64,000 nucleotides of DNA. Source: Gymnothorax reevesii (taxonomy: Eukaryota > Chordata > Actinopteri > Anguilliformes > Muraenidae). A program made the position numbers and the translations under genes. The notes under the pieces were generated by a model. The model worked only from the letters and a program-made list of their open reading frames with translations. It was not told the origin of the DNA and did not search any database. Within the stretch, counting starts at the first letter, position 1, and every line of letters starts with the position of its first letter. Positions 38,818 through 49,916 of the stretch are shown piece by piece. The DNA is taken from the NCBI GenBank assembly GCA_029721435.1, contig CM056573.1, positions 379,501 to 443,500 of the forward strand, in the 5' to 3' direction.

Positions 38818-39379
38818 CTACAGCCGCGACAGAGGTGGGAGGTTGAACAGGCTCTCTCTCACCAGCTTCAGCGCCTCCACAGCCGAACCCCAACTGAAGG
38901 ACACCCCCCACCCTCCATGCCCGTAGTTGTGCACTACGGGTACTTTTCGGCCCAATGAGGTTTCCAACAGCGCCATCTCCAGGCGGGGAATGGCCCTCCC
39001 TGGCCTGAGGCCGACCACTTCCTCCAGGAACACAGCGTCTCTGAGAGACGGCTCCAGCTGACTGCAGCGCTCCAGGATGCCCTTGGTGTCGCCCGTGTCA
39101 ACCACCTGCCGCCTGTCACCCGCCTGCCGAGTGCCCCCCACTACCACACTGTCCCGGCCCGGGTAAATATAAGTGTGCCCGTCGCTTTCCCGGATGAAGT
39201 TCTTCAGCCAGGGGGCTTGGACCCGGATAATCTGCCCCCGAATGGGGTAAACTTCGCTGTCCCCCACCAGCTCTTGTGCTCCCAGGCCAGAGCAGTTCAC
39301 CACCAAGTCATAGTCGCAGCAAAGCTCTCGGAGATCTGTTACGCTCGCCTTTTTGAGAACACCTCCTGCCCTTTCAAAC
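38818..39379 (-). CDS. ddo: ddo last coding exon
   Basis: The acceptor is TTTCTGCAG ending at 39380. The first base completes the Arg codon, then [19 protein letters not shown]. It covers the C-terminal half, including [25 protein letters not shown] and GHGGWGVSF. The stop is TAG at 38820-38818 after PPLSRL. The apparent open frame running further (to 39489) enters the intron and a MITE. Confidence 0.93.
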
Positions 39380-42300
39380 CTGCAGAAATGGAGCACCACA
39401 TCAGGGTAAAACATGAGCCATAGCCTGCGTTGCCGGCGGTCAGTGGCTGACGGGAGAAAGGAGGGGAAAGACCGCCTGCACGATAACATAGGGATTTTGA
39501 GTAGCCGCCCACTTCCTTGCGCAACGAGCCGCGACGGACCACCCCTTTTTTAAACCAATGAAACTCGAGTGTAATTTGAGATCACAAGTGATGCGTGGAG
39601 ATCAAAACATGATTGACAACTCTTAAGCCAATCAGTAATTCCCGTTCACAGGTGAACGGACAACTCAAAATCCCTACGTTATCGTGCAGGCGGTCTTTCC
39701 TCTCCTTTCTCCCGTCAGCTGCTGACCGCCGGCAACGCAGGCTACATGAGCCACGTACACAAGTTCATGAGGGTCAAATTTCTGAAAACATACTTCATTG
39801 AAAATTCTGCAGAATTAAGTGTTGCACCCTCATATTTACAATCATGAGAGAGATTAATTTGTTGCAAATATTTGACAAAAAATTTACTTCTCAGTTTTGA
39901 AAAAAATCTATGGAATTATAATTGTAACAGAGAAGTGCATCAATGTAAGGTTTTAAATTTCTTGCTCAGTGCGATAACCACTAACAACAGGATTAAAGAA
40001 ACCAAGACAACCATTACTGTTGTGGGAACAATTCAACCAAAATACACGGGCACGCTCACACGGGCACGCTCGTCGACCAAAGCATCTGTACTTACTGACA
40101 GTGTATATTACACTCTGCCTTCCGATTCAGCATGTCAGAACAGTAAGAAGCATTAGGCTTCTGATTACCAAGGGCGATCAAACCAATATAAAATAGGTTT
40201 CATTTCATATTCATTTTCAAGCATGGGGTCTATAACAATACCAGTGATCTTTTTAAAATTATTTTCATCCTTCTGAAAACACACAGGAAGAAGAACTAAC
40301 CTTTTCTGCAGCCACGGGAGATAATAGGGGCATTCGCACTTGACCGTTGTGAGGGCGTGGCCGAATTTGTGCTGTGGAAACACTTTAAGCTCAGCATCCG
40401 TCATGAAGCGAAATCCCAGAACGTCGTCCGCCCAGTAGGGCCGGGGGTCACTGGGAACGTCCCGGAATATCTGCCATCTTAAGAAGGACGTCCGTCAGAC
40501 CAAACTAGACATGTTGCATCACTGGACAGGAAACCCAGTTCCTTAAATGGTGCCAATTTCAATTTGAGGGATCGGAATTAAATTTCCAAATTATGCTGCC
40601 AGTGGTGCTACCGCCATTCTCAGCTAATCCTTGCATGCGATTGGCTGACGTACTGAAGGTTAAATGAGGTAAATTCTCCGTGTCAGACAGACTGTATAAA
40701 AAGATGGACGCAGCACCCTGGTCTGAAAAATGAAGCCCATGCGGAAGTACCGTAAAATGGCATTCTATTTAATGGCCAGCAGATGGCGATGTCGGTGGTT
40801 GCAGATGAAGTTCAATGCTATAGAAGTCTATGAGAAATTGACCCTACTTTCCCATCTGATTTTTCATTTAAATAATAATTTTTTACATTATTTTATGGTA
40901 GCTATAGCAAGTTTCAAGTCTCCTTCAATATAACATGATGTTCATTTATGTAAATTATGGTCCCATATAGACTAGAATAAAGGATAAAGCCAGAATATGC
41001 TTTAGGGGCGTGGCTATCCTCTGTTCTTCCTCCGATACGGTCAGATCCACCTCTCACGTTCCTCCCCGGATCTTGATTCTCGCTCTCGTCCAATAGGAAT
41101 CCCATCCGGTTTCAAAATGACAACATGGCGCAATTGAAATTGCCAAAATCGAGGCTTCCTTTATGGTATGCTGAAACCAATGGGTGACGTCACAGTTGCT
41201 TCGTCCATCTTAATATACAGTCTATGGTGTCGGAATGTGCACTTTCTGTGATTACAGCAACTGATGCTCTTTGCCAGCATCGCAACACCAGGTCAGTGTA
41301 CAATATACAGCTACACAGTTTGCTTCCTGTGGACAAATACGATTATGTCTCCAGAAAAAAAATATATTAACAGTTCAAAAACTTGCCTTTGCCTTGCCTG
41401 TAGCGTGAAAATGCAACGAGGAAACCAGTTTTGCGCGCTGAAACCGCTGACTGTAAACGGTCTGTGGCTGAAACTGGAAGTGTGCATCCTGACGCAAATA
41501 TTCTGTACCACCCTTGGCAAGGTTCATGGTACTGGTAACCTTGGTAAGGTTCAGTAACACCCTGGCGATCCCTCAAATTCTGTTAGCTTTAGCATAGCAC
41601 TGAATCAGTAAAGGCTAGTTTATATTTTCACTCGAGGCCTTTGCACAAGGTGTGTGCCCCAGAGAGCAAAAACCCCCTACACTTCTCACATTCTCCTTTG
41701 TTGCATTTTTCAAAATGGCTGTAAGCCTCCCCTTGAGCTCTTCCATTTTGAAGATAGTGATGCTCGCGCAAAGTTACAAAATTTATGAGGTGCAAGACCG
41801 CACAAAGTTGTCACACGGCTCGGTTGCCGAGGTCATGTTTACAGCAATATGTAGTGTGATACCTCGCATCCAACCAATGAGCCAAGCATGAATCAGGCTT
41901 CAGGCTGATATAAATATAATTGTATGGAAATGAAGTAAGCAAACCGGATCTTCCAGAAATACATTAACACATAAATACCTATTGAGTCTGTACCTTCAAA
42001 GCAGGACTTCAGGACAGGAATTACCCAAGTACTGTGTTATGGTTGAGATAATACAATGTGTAATAACGAAACAACTGCTTGGAGAGTTAGTTTTGGGAGC
42101 TCACCCCGAGGAGAGAGAGACTCCTGCTTCTCCCGCCTGTGGAGATCTGGCAATCTTCAGCAGGTGATCAAAAGTGTCCTTAAACCAGCGATGCTGCCGA
42201 TGCAGAGGCAGACCTGAGAAAAAAGCAGACGGTGAAGTGTTTTCATGTAAGAGAGCGATTTCAACCAAAGTCACACAACACCAACAGCAGGCACTAGAAG

Positions 42301-45300
42301 TATTGGCAAGCCTGTCTCAAAATGGACTAAAAGTAGCGTGGAGGTAACCTGAAAACGCTTTCAAGAAATACTGCTCTTTATTAATGTTTCAATGACACCA
42401 GTCAAAAATAATTTATTAATTATAAATATATTTTTTCCAAATACAGATTTAACAATTAATGACAACCCAGCTGTGCTGACAGACTTCAAGTCTTCATGCT
42501 TAACTAACGCAAAATGGTAGCAACCCATCCAGTGCTGAACGTTAACTTTTTCTGCTCATAGCCCTGGTGCTACAGAGGCTCATAGTCTTGTAGAACAAGA
42601 GAAAACTTGTGACACAGTAAAAGCATCTGTTACGTCACTAAAACCAACCACAAGTAGTGCAGTTTATCATATAAAGACATATAAATATTAAAGGGGACCT
42701 AACATGCTGATCCTTCTTTTAATACATATGAGTAATGTTGTAATGTTGGTTGTCCATATTCAACCTCTGAAAAGTTTCTAAACATAAGAAACAAGGGTTT
42801 TGGGTGATTCCTGTTTTGGACCACATATTTGGTTTTCTATTTTCTCAAAATTCAAGTGATTGTATTTTAGTATATTAACAGTTTGTTAGAACTGTTTCAT
42901 ACTTAGCTATGAGGAATGCATGTTGGCCAAGCTCAGGGGCTGAAAATATTGTAATTATGGGATGTTTTTTGTACATTTTTCTCCATACGTTTTCCATGCT
43001 GTTAGGGACATGTACATGGTAATCACATAGTTCAAATACTATACAAGTCAAACAATACTGATCTTTTCTTGGGTAGAATTTGTCCCTTGTGCTATGATAA
43101 AAGTTTCATTCTTGTAGCATTAACAATTTTAATTCTATGCAGAGTACATATCTTGAATATTGGAATCTCTGCATTTTTGGCCCCCATTTTGTTGTCTAGT
43201 ATGAATAATTTTGTTAATCAGAAATACATTTATACGAATATACATGACATTAACCTCCGTTAACAAAACAACATACCAATATGCCAAATACTTAAAGTTG
43301 TGATGAAATTATTTTTTAAAAATCCTTGCCTAACAGGGTGGAATGGAACTTAACAGGGTGGAACTGAGTAGACCTCTCAAGTGAGACTCAGAGTCACCTT
43401 ACCCTGCAATGTCATTTTATTATAAAATACATAGTACCATAGTACAGTATTACACTGTAGTTCCTCGATAAAACAACAGTAATATTACTTCTACTACTAC
43501 CACTACTAATTATAATGCTAATAATAATAAGGTAACACTTTATTTAAGAGGGTCCCTGAACCAATGTATCTACCTCATCAAGTACAGTGTAAAAACCTGT
43601 ATACTAAAATAATATGTATTTACTTTGTTCCTTACCCTGCATAATGCATGTATGATCTAATGCTAGATATTTCATGTGAATACATAGGTTATTACACTAC
43701 AGTGGCTCCAATAAGTATTTGTACACTACTTGAAAATTCGACTTCATAACACCTTTTGTACAGAACCCAAAACCAGTGAAGTTGGCACGTTGTGTAAATC
43801 GTAAATAAAAACTGAATACAATGATTTGCAAACCGTTTTCAACCTATATTCAATTGAATACACTGCGAAGACAAGTTACATAATGTTCGAACAGGTAAAC
43901 TTTGTAATTTTTTGCAAATATTAGCTCATTTGGAATTTGATGCCTGCAGCATGTTTCAAAAAAGCTGGCACAAGTGGGAAAAAAGACAGAGAGAGTTGAG
44001 AGAGTTGAGGAATGCTCATCAAACACTTATTTGGAACATCCCACAGGTGAACGGGTCAATTGGGAGCAGGTGGGTGCCATGATTGGGTATAAAAGCAGCT
44101 TCCCTGAAATGCTCAGTCATTCACAAACAAGGATGGGGCGAGGGTCACCACTTAGTGAACAAATGCGTGAGCTGATTGTCGAACAGTTTAAAAACAACAT
44201 TCCTCAACGAGCTATTGCAAGAAATTTAGGGATTTCATCATCTACGGTCCGTAATATTGTCAAAAGGTTCAGAGAATCTGGAGAAATCACTGCACGTAAG
44301 CGACAAGGCCGAAAATCAACATTGAATGCCCGTGACCTTCGATCCCTCAGGCGGAACTGCATCAAAAACCGACATTATGTACAAATACTTATTGGAGCCA
44401 CTGTATATTTCATACAGAATTGTTCATAAGTTAAGAAATTGCCATTCGTGTCCATCAAGTCAACTATAGACCATATATTCCTCTCATACCAATCTTCAAA
44501 AAATAAGGATTTACAGTGGCTCCAATAAGTATTTGTACACTACTGTACTTCATGGAGCCGGTAACGGATGGCCTGGGCACAAACATGGCTTCCAGTTGCT
44601 TCCTCCACTTTGGTGGCAAGACTGGAGGCCGAGGACTGTCTCTCCCTCTGTACCAGCAGGGAGATGTACCGGTCAGTGCACTGGCTGGTCTTCCTGGGAC
44701 GTCCTTTCCTGGCTGCATTGGCTATGCGTTCAGACTGTTTGTACTTCCTGATGATGTACTGCACGGTCGTGTGGCGTAACGATAGCCGAGTTCCAATTTT
44801 TCTGGTGCTTTGGCCTTCTTTATGTAGCTGAATGATTTGCTACCGCGTTCGACGGGGTATCTCGCCTGTCTTAGCCATATCATAGGAATACATTATGGGC
44901 ATGGTCAGGCCATTTATATAGGCCAGTCTGTGTACAGAGGGAGTGTCCAGTATGGTCACGCTCGACCAAATCAGACCAAGTGAGTCAACCATGTCCTGTA
45001 AACATCTTGAGTCAATTTTAGGTGAGTATTATAAGTTTTGTGACTCACTAATGGAACTGTACAGATACTTATTTGGTCAGATAATCACCTTTCTGACCAA
45101 ATATGCCATTTTGACATTAAATATTTGTTTAAAACATATTGATCATCAAATATTTTAATCACTTTTACACACAATAGCAAGCATTTAGCCGAATATACAA
45201 AAGCTGTTATGTAGTCGAATTTTCAAGTAGTGTACAAATACTTATTGGAGCCACTGTATATTTAACAAGGTATAGATACATTGGATCAGGAACCGCATAA

Positions 45301-48300
45301 AATAAAGTGCAACCAATAATAAAAGTAATAATAAAAAAACTGCGAAATAAAGGGATATTTTTCATTTTTAAAAGTATTTTTTTCATTATTTATGTTATAG
45401 TTTTATTATTATTACTTTTATTATTGGTTACACTATATTTCACGGGGTCCCTGATCCAATGTATCTAGACCTCATTAAATACAGTGTAATAACCTATGAA
45501 TTAATATTTTAAAGTAATGTCATATTGAGTAGTAATTATATAAAAATATTGGTTATTTATATCATGAAAAACCAATATTCTTGTAGAATTAATACTCAGT
45601 ACATTGCATATCCCAAAAAACCCTGTGGGGTTCTACCCTGTTAGGCATACATAGCCTAACCGGGTGGAAATCTTTTGCTAAGTAAGCCCTAGCTCTTTGA
45701 GCTAGCAACATTTAGCTAGCACACACGCTACAGATAAACAGCACTTAAATCCCAATTTTTAACATGTTTTGAAAATTATTTTATCCAAAAAACATTATCC
45801 ATTATATACACTAACAGGGTGGAACTTTAAGGTTTCCTCAAGCAGCCGTGTCATACGAAATTGAGAAAAATAAAGGAGAGAATGACTGATGGAGCTTACC
45901 TCAGTTTTCCACTTGAATTTCCCTCCAAAAATCAATGTTGTATCACCAAGTAAATGGCTATAGGGATTTGCAGTCTTTTTTGGGGGGTCATGAAAGTACT
46001 GACTAACAGTGTGGAAAAGGACTGCAGGGACATATTATATATTATATAACCACAGAAAATAAATGTAGTTTCACCATTTTTACTTCTTTGTTTAATGTAA
46101 GTAGTCCTTTGTCTATCAAATAAATAAAGAATAAGTTTAAGTTTTGATAATTTAAAGTTTTATATTAATTGAAGAAGTTGATTACATTGCATTGGGGACA
46201 TGCTGAAATTAACACGTATACCACAGAGAAGGTGCCTTAAAGAGATTAAAAAATAAAATAAAGAAATAAAATAAAGTTATTTAACTATGTTGAAGCAATA
46301 GAACACACCCAAACACATAATATAAATACATTTTTTTTTAGTATTTGTCTAGTTTAAAAAAATGATAAGAGCCAGTAAATCACAGGGACATGAATATGTG
46401 GCCCAAAACAGGAATCGCCCTTTTGCCATAATCCATGAACGTGATTTCGTGAGCATGATTTCCTCTCTGAACAGCTCCTCCCGAGATCTTCATGAGAAAT
46501 CCGCAGTTTCATGAGCATTTCAGGTTCGATATACTGAGTAATAACTCCTCAGAAACTTAAATTGGCCTGTCATTCTGCCAAATAGTCTTACCAAATTAGT
46601 TAATCGTGATTGTTAATCAAGCAAAGGGGAGTAATTGTTCGCTTTACAATGTGGATTCTGCCTGACCCGACTCACCTTCGACCGCACGTCACTCGTGTTT
46701 CATGTGCCCACCTAGCGCACACATAACAGCATCTCATCGATTATACTGACATCACATCACAGCCTGTTATCGCTTGAATCAACCTGAGCCAGGCCAGCTA
46801 AACCCATTTTTAAAATTGCGCTGAAAGTAGAGGAATTGTGAGAAATGGTGTTGGATAGGCAGGTGGGATTGTGTCTCTTAATCATATGACAGACTACAGC
46901 TCCCAAGTACATTAGCGAGGTGGCACTGTTTCACGTCTCGCTCTCTCGCTCGCCCACAACGCCTCTGTCTCTCATCGCACTGGTGCAGTAACAGTTTGTT
47001 CATTCATGTCGCACGTTTTCATGTGTCGCACTGTACAGCCCTGCCAGCAGAACCAAGCCTTGGCGCAGACAGTGGGGAATATAGTCAGAAAATTAGTATT
47101 TTTCCTAATACGATGGAGTACTCCTTTTATGCTGAATTAATTGGGGTGATTGAATTGCAAAAAATGGGTCCAATATAGAATATATTATAGAAAACAATAT
47201 ATAACAAGTAGACATGGTCAACAACATCCCCCGCCAAATGCCTGAATCGTGCGCACCTCATTTTCAAACTCCATCAAGGCCTTTATGGTCTGAAGCTACA
47301 CACCAAGTTTGGTTGTCCTATCTCTAGTAGTTCCTAAGAAAAGCTGTCCCCTTTTCAGACGGACGGATGCACGGACACACGGAGCTCAAACCTATATCCC
47401 CCTCACACTTCTTGGCGGGGATAATAAATATAATTAATTACAATATAGAAAACAAATCAACCATCAGTAAAAACTGAAGAAAACCTTTCCAACATAGAGA
47501 ACATGTCAACTATCATCGAAACCATCAGGATGGATAACACATTCTGAAGCAGGTGAAAACACTTTAAATTCATTTTTTGGTGAACTGTCCCTTTAAGATG
47601 GGTGATTGAGATTTTCTTTATTTATTTATTTTTTTTTTTATTTTATAAATTTGGCATCTCCAATCCCACCCAAATCTGGATGTCGAATCTGAGAACTACA
47701 TACAAGTCTTGCTCGTATACAACCCTCTATTGCCAGCTCAGGCGAGAGAGACAGTTCGCGACTCCCCTCCGAAGCACTCGCCTGTCAATCCCTGCATCTT
47801 TACACTCATTGGTCAAAACTATCACAAGTTCAGAAGGAGGGTGGAGGATATCCGAACATGAGCAAGCTCAGAATCTTACTGACGAGCGCCCGGCTGGCCA
47901 ACAGGAGGCGCTTGAGCAATGAATATGGCAGTCATTTTTAATTCCCCTTCCCAGCACTCCCTTCCCAATTTGCATTCCCACAGCACTTTAGCCAATAGCG
48001 CGCTGTTCTGAAAAAGCTGTCGACCACTGCTGGAAGGTACGACTGGGGATCGAACCCGTGCCATAGTAGTCACTACTGCATCACAATTGCAGTGCCTTAA
48101 CCAAGTGAGCTAATAATAATGCGTATTTTGAGAGAGACGAGATATCGTCCTCACCAGGGATCGGTGCACCGCCCATCACAATCCCCGCAGCAACGTCACT
48201 GGTGGTGTGTGGAGTGAATCGGTCGGCCAGGACCGTGACGGAGCACTGGGGAAGAGACTCTGCGATACACACTGCTGTGGACAAACCCACAACCCCAGCC

Positions 48301-48340
48301 CCAACCACGACCACCCTCCTGCGCTGCATCTTCAGTCGGT
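38818..48340 (-). CDS. ddo: D-aspartate oxidase (spliced gene)
   Basis: Coding exons on the minus strand are 48329-48155 (exon begins at 48340), 42213-42105, 40477-40301 and 39379-38818. They total 1023 nt, so 340 codons plus TAG (human DDO is 341 aa from memory). Splice phases agree across all joins. It starts [18 protein letters not shown] with the FAD-binding GxGxxG at residues 10-15, then [12 protein letters not shown]. Middle blocks are [11 protein letters not shown] and [12 protein letters not shown], then [37 protein letters not shown] and [13 protein letters not shown], which carries the substrate-binding Arg. The end is [17 protein letters not shown]. The C-terminal SRL is a PTS1-type peroxisomal signal. 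The enzyme oxidises D-Asp, D-Glu and NMDA to the 2-oxo acid, ammonia and hydrogen peroxide. DDO is preferred over D-amino-acid oxidase by closer residue match. No lesion found. Confidence 0.95.
39421..39744. mobile_element. 324-bp MITE with 9-bp duplication (Mutator-like)
   Basis: CATGAGCCA flanks both sides (39412-39420 and 39745-39753). The inverted ends begin TAGCCTGCGTTGCCGGCGG and pair over about 83 bp with roughly four mismatches. A 9-bp duplication and long inverted ends are the Mutator (MULE) pattern. The middle 155 bp are unique. It starts only 40 bp upstream of the ddo last-exon acceptor. Confidence 0.82.
40301..40477 (-). CDS. ddo: ddo exon (third coding)
   Basis: 177 bp. The acceptor CTTAAG precedes A-TGG at 40477 and the donor is CAGAAAAG|GTTAG at 40301. 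It encodes [18 protein letters not shown] and [18 protein letters not shown], then [12 protein letters not shown]. The TGG codon is completed with GG from the previous exon plus A, fitting the SGWQIF block of vertebrate DDO. Confidence 0.93.
40689..41223. mobile_element. 535-bp MITE, copy 2
   Basis: Second copy of the 37606-38141 unit, same orientation, diverged by roughly 15 percent by eye. It lies in the ddo intron between the second and third coding exons. The right end is CATCTTAATATACAGTCT. Confidence 0.85.
41230..42100 (-). other. ddo intron sequence without recognised features
   Basis: No coding or repeat structure recognised. Short plus-strand frames here are random. Confidence 0.45.
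42105..42213 (-). CDS. ddo: ddo exon (second coding)
   Basis: 109 bp. The acceptor is TTTTTTCTCAG at 42214 and the donor TCGGG|GTGAGC at 42105. It encodes [18 protein letters not shown] then [11 protein letters not shown]. Confidence 0.93.
43700..44403. mobile_element. chimeric Tc1-like element A
   Basis: The outer ends are CAGTGGCTCCAATAAGTATT and its inverse, flanked by TA. Inside, at a TA (43759), lies the 5' part of a second Tc1 family (43761-44375). That insert ends abruptly and is followed directly by the outer right end. The body of both elements is deleted. Confidence 0.75.
43761..44375 (+). pseudogene. Tc1 transposase N-terminal fragment (copy 2 of family 1)
   Basis: It begins with the family end CAGAACCCAAAACCAGTGAA. 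From 44133 it encodes [38 protein letters not shown] and [19 protein letters not shown], the paired-like DNA-binding domain. It stops at the codon for His in the KNRH block. The catalytic DDE part is missing, so it could only bind DNA. Confidence 0.82.
44514..45256 (-). mobile_element. Tc1-like element B, deletion derivative
   Basis: The same ends as element A (CAGTGGCTCCAATAAGTATT and inverse) with TA on both sides. On the minus strand, 44880 down to 44540 encodes [12 protein letters not shown], a stop, then [18 protein letters not shown] and [12 protein letters not shown] with the [16 protein letters not shown] block, the N-terminal DNA-binding part of a Tc1 transposase. The catalytic half is missing between 44540 and the left end. 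Confidence 0.8.
45275..45468. repeat. imperfect palindrome
   Basis: AGATACATTGGATCAGGAAC at 45275 recurs inverted near 45450-45468. The arms run about 65 bp through the (AATAATAAAAGT)-like text to a T/A-rich centre. A related direct copy of the right arm lies at 43542-43610. Confidence 0.65.
46430..47225 (-). other. ddo intron sequence without recognised features
   Basis: No reading frame or repeat recognised. Confidence 0.4.
47228..47420. mobile_element. MITE with CCCCCGCCAA inverted ends, second copy
   Basis: Same family as 15790-15988 but in opposite orientation. Shared blocks include CATCAAGGCCTTTATGGTC and CAAACCTATATCCCCC (inverted in the other copy). Confidence 0.78.
47610..48112 (-). 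mobile_element. tRNA-headed SINE in the ddo intron
   Basis: On the minus strand the 5' end (48112 downward) carries TAGCTCACTTGG, an A-box with a mismatch, and GGTTCGATCCC (48056-48046), a perfect B-box. An unrelated body and a 3' poly(A)/(TAAA) tail at 47646-47610 follow. These are the parts of a tRNA-derived SINE. It begins 43 bp from the ddo donor at 48154 and is in the same transcriptional direction. Confidence 0.65.
48155..48340 (-). CDS. ddo: ddo first coding exon
   Basis: The acceptor TTCTCTTGCAG ends at 48341. An 11-base 5' UTR then leads to the ATG at 48329-48327 (GAAGATGCAG). It encodes the FAD-binding Rossmann start, [18 protein letters not shown], then [17 protein letters not shown]. 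The donor is CCTG|GTGAGG after 48155. The acceptor shows that at least one noncoding exon lies upstream. Confidence 0.92.
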
Positions 48341-48699
48341 CTGCAAGAGAAGGTGAACGATTCAGGTCCAATACATGTACACTACATCAAACATGAAACA
48401 CTCCAATCCCCTGCCACAGAATGGCTGATATTCCAGAACTAAGAGCATTTTTCAAAAATGGTTGATGGCAAGAAGTATGAAAAGGCACAAGTACGCAATC
48501 AGACACATCTATATATTCTGGAGGAAAATATTCAACTGTTTTAACTTTCTGGCCTGGAAACAAATTAAGATAAAGGGACAGGCAGATGTATGAAAAGGCA
48601 CATATGCACAATGAGATGCACCTATACATCAGATTAAGTGGAAAAATAGGGCCAAGGGTCCTGTATCTCACCGGCAAGCAATCTTATAGTGATGATACA

Positions 48700-49914
48700 A
48701 GTAATGACAATTTTATGTGAAGTTTGACCTTCAAATTTTTAAGGGTGTATGTCAAGGTCACTAAATATAAGTTCACACACATTTATAGGACCCCCTGTAA
48801 TACCTAATCCTAAGCTCTAAAGCAGTTTTGATGATAAAAGTCATGGAAAATTCAATATGTCAATTGTGAACTTTAAAGGTCACTGACAGTCAAGTTGAAT
48901 GCCACCAAAAGAAAGTTCATATGTGATTTCTTTGATGTCCGAAACACGAAACTAGGCTCCATCTGTGAACATTTTTGTGATACAAGTCATTGAATTTTCA
49001 TTATGTCACATTTAACCTTTGAAGGTCAATACGAAGGTCAAATGAAAGTTCATATATGACTTCCTATATGTCTCTAATACAAACCTAGGCTCCACCTGTG
49101 GCCGTTTTAGCAATAGAAGTCATTGTAATGTAATGTAACTTCAAACTTTACTAACAGTCGAGTCGAAAGTTCATGTGTGACTTCTCTTAAGTCGGTGATA
49201 CAAACTTAAGTTCCATTCACAATCTGTTGTTTTCTCCCCTATATTACTTGCCATATCTACTATGTATTACTCAGCCTTCTATTTATTATAATTTATTATT
49301 ATTAATTGTATTGTAGCGTAATTTACTATATTGTATGAATGAATAGATTGTGTGTATAAATGGTCATATCGCTATTCTCACAGCGTGCTCAGGGACTACA
49401 GATGCAAATTAGCCTATGGCTAACTCTGGCCCATTTACAAGAATGCGAAAGCTGACATGTCGATTAATGTGCAATGTCCCTGTAAAAATAAATAAATAAA
49501 TAAATTTGCGACCTTTTTAGGGATAGAAGTAATTAGTTTTCACTGTGTCAAGTTTGATCTTCAAATGTCACCAAATGAAAGTTCATATATGACTTTTTAT
49601 TTGTCTCCAATACAAACCTACACTCTATCTGTAACAATTTTGCTGATATAAGTCATTGACATTTCACTGTTTAGTTTGGCTGTTGAAGGTTACTGAAGGT
49701 CAAGTTCAGGGTCACCAAATGAAACTTAACACATGGTGTCCAATATACTCACAGTACAAACCTTAGCTCTATCTGTAATAGTTTTGGTGATAGAGAAATT
49801 TCATTTGTTCTCAATCTTCAATATTTTCAAAATTCTAATATTTTGCTTGACCTCAAGTATGACCTTTCAAGGTCATCGAAGGTCAACTTTAACACATCCA
49901 AAATATAGGTCATA
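48700..49914. repeat. diverged minisatellite, left block
   Basis: Units of about 120-145 bp repeat the words AAGTTCATATATGACTTC, ATACAAACCTAGGCTCCA, ATAGAAGTCATTG and TTTGAAGGTCA. Unit starts are visible near 48770, 48913, 49044, 49167, 49572 and 49725. A LINE/SINE tail interrupts it at about 49230-49504, and a Tc1 element ends this block. Confidence 0.65.
49230..49504 (+). mobile_element. retroposon 3' end with (AAAT)n tail
   Basis: The text GTGCTCAGGGACTACAGATG, then GTGCAATGTCCCTGTAAAAA, then AATAAATAAATAAATAAA, is the 3' end style of a fish non-LTR element. It is inserted in the minisatellite. Confidence 0.55.
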
Positions 49915-49916
49915 TA

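Larger units (their letters stand above)
42802..46420. repeat. possible old DNA transposon bounded by inverted 31-mers
   Basis: GGGTGATTCCTGTTTTGGAC (42802) continues for 31 bases that recur inverted at 46389-46420 with about four mismatches. Between them the motif AACAGGGTGGAA and variants occur at 43337, 43362, 45660 (inverted and direct) and 45815. This looks like a nonautonomous element with subterminal repeats, disrupted by the Tc1-like elements below. No transposase of its own was found. It lies in the large ddo intron. Confidence 0.35.

Noticed and set aside
39380..39489. Upstream extension of the last ddo exon to an apparent start
   Set aside because: The extra residues come from intron and MITE sequence. 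The acceptor at 39380 and phase with the previous exon are clear.
43974..44429. 151-codon frame as a functional transposase
   Set aside because: It holds only the DNA-binding half and ends in the end repeat of another element.
48046..48112. tRNA gene
   Set aside because: A- and B-box words are present, but no cloverleaf fits and the sequence runs into a SINE body with a tail.
48700..49914. CRISPR-like array
   Set aside because: Units are long, diverged and without unique spacers, and the genome is a vertebrate. It is a minisatellite.
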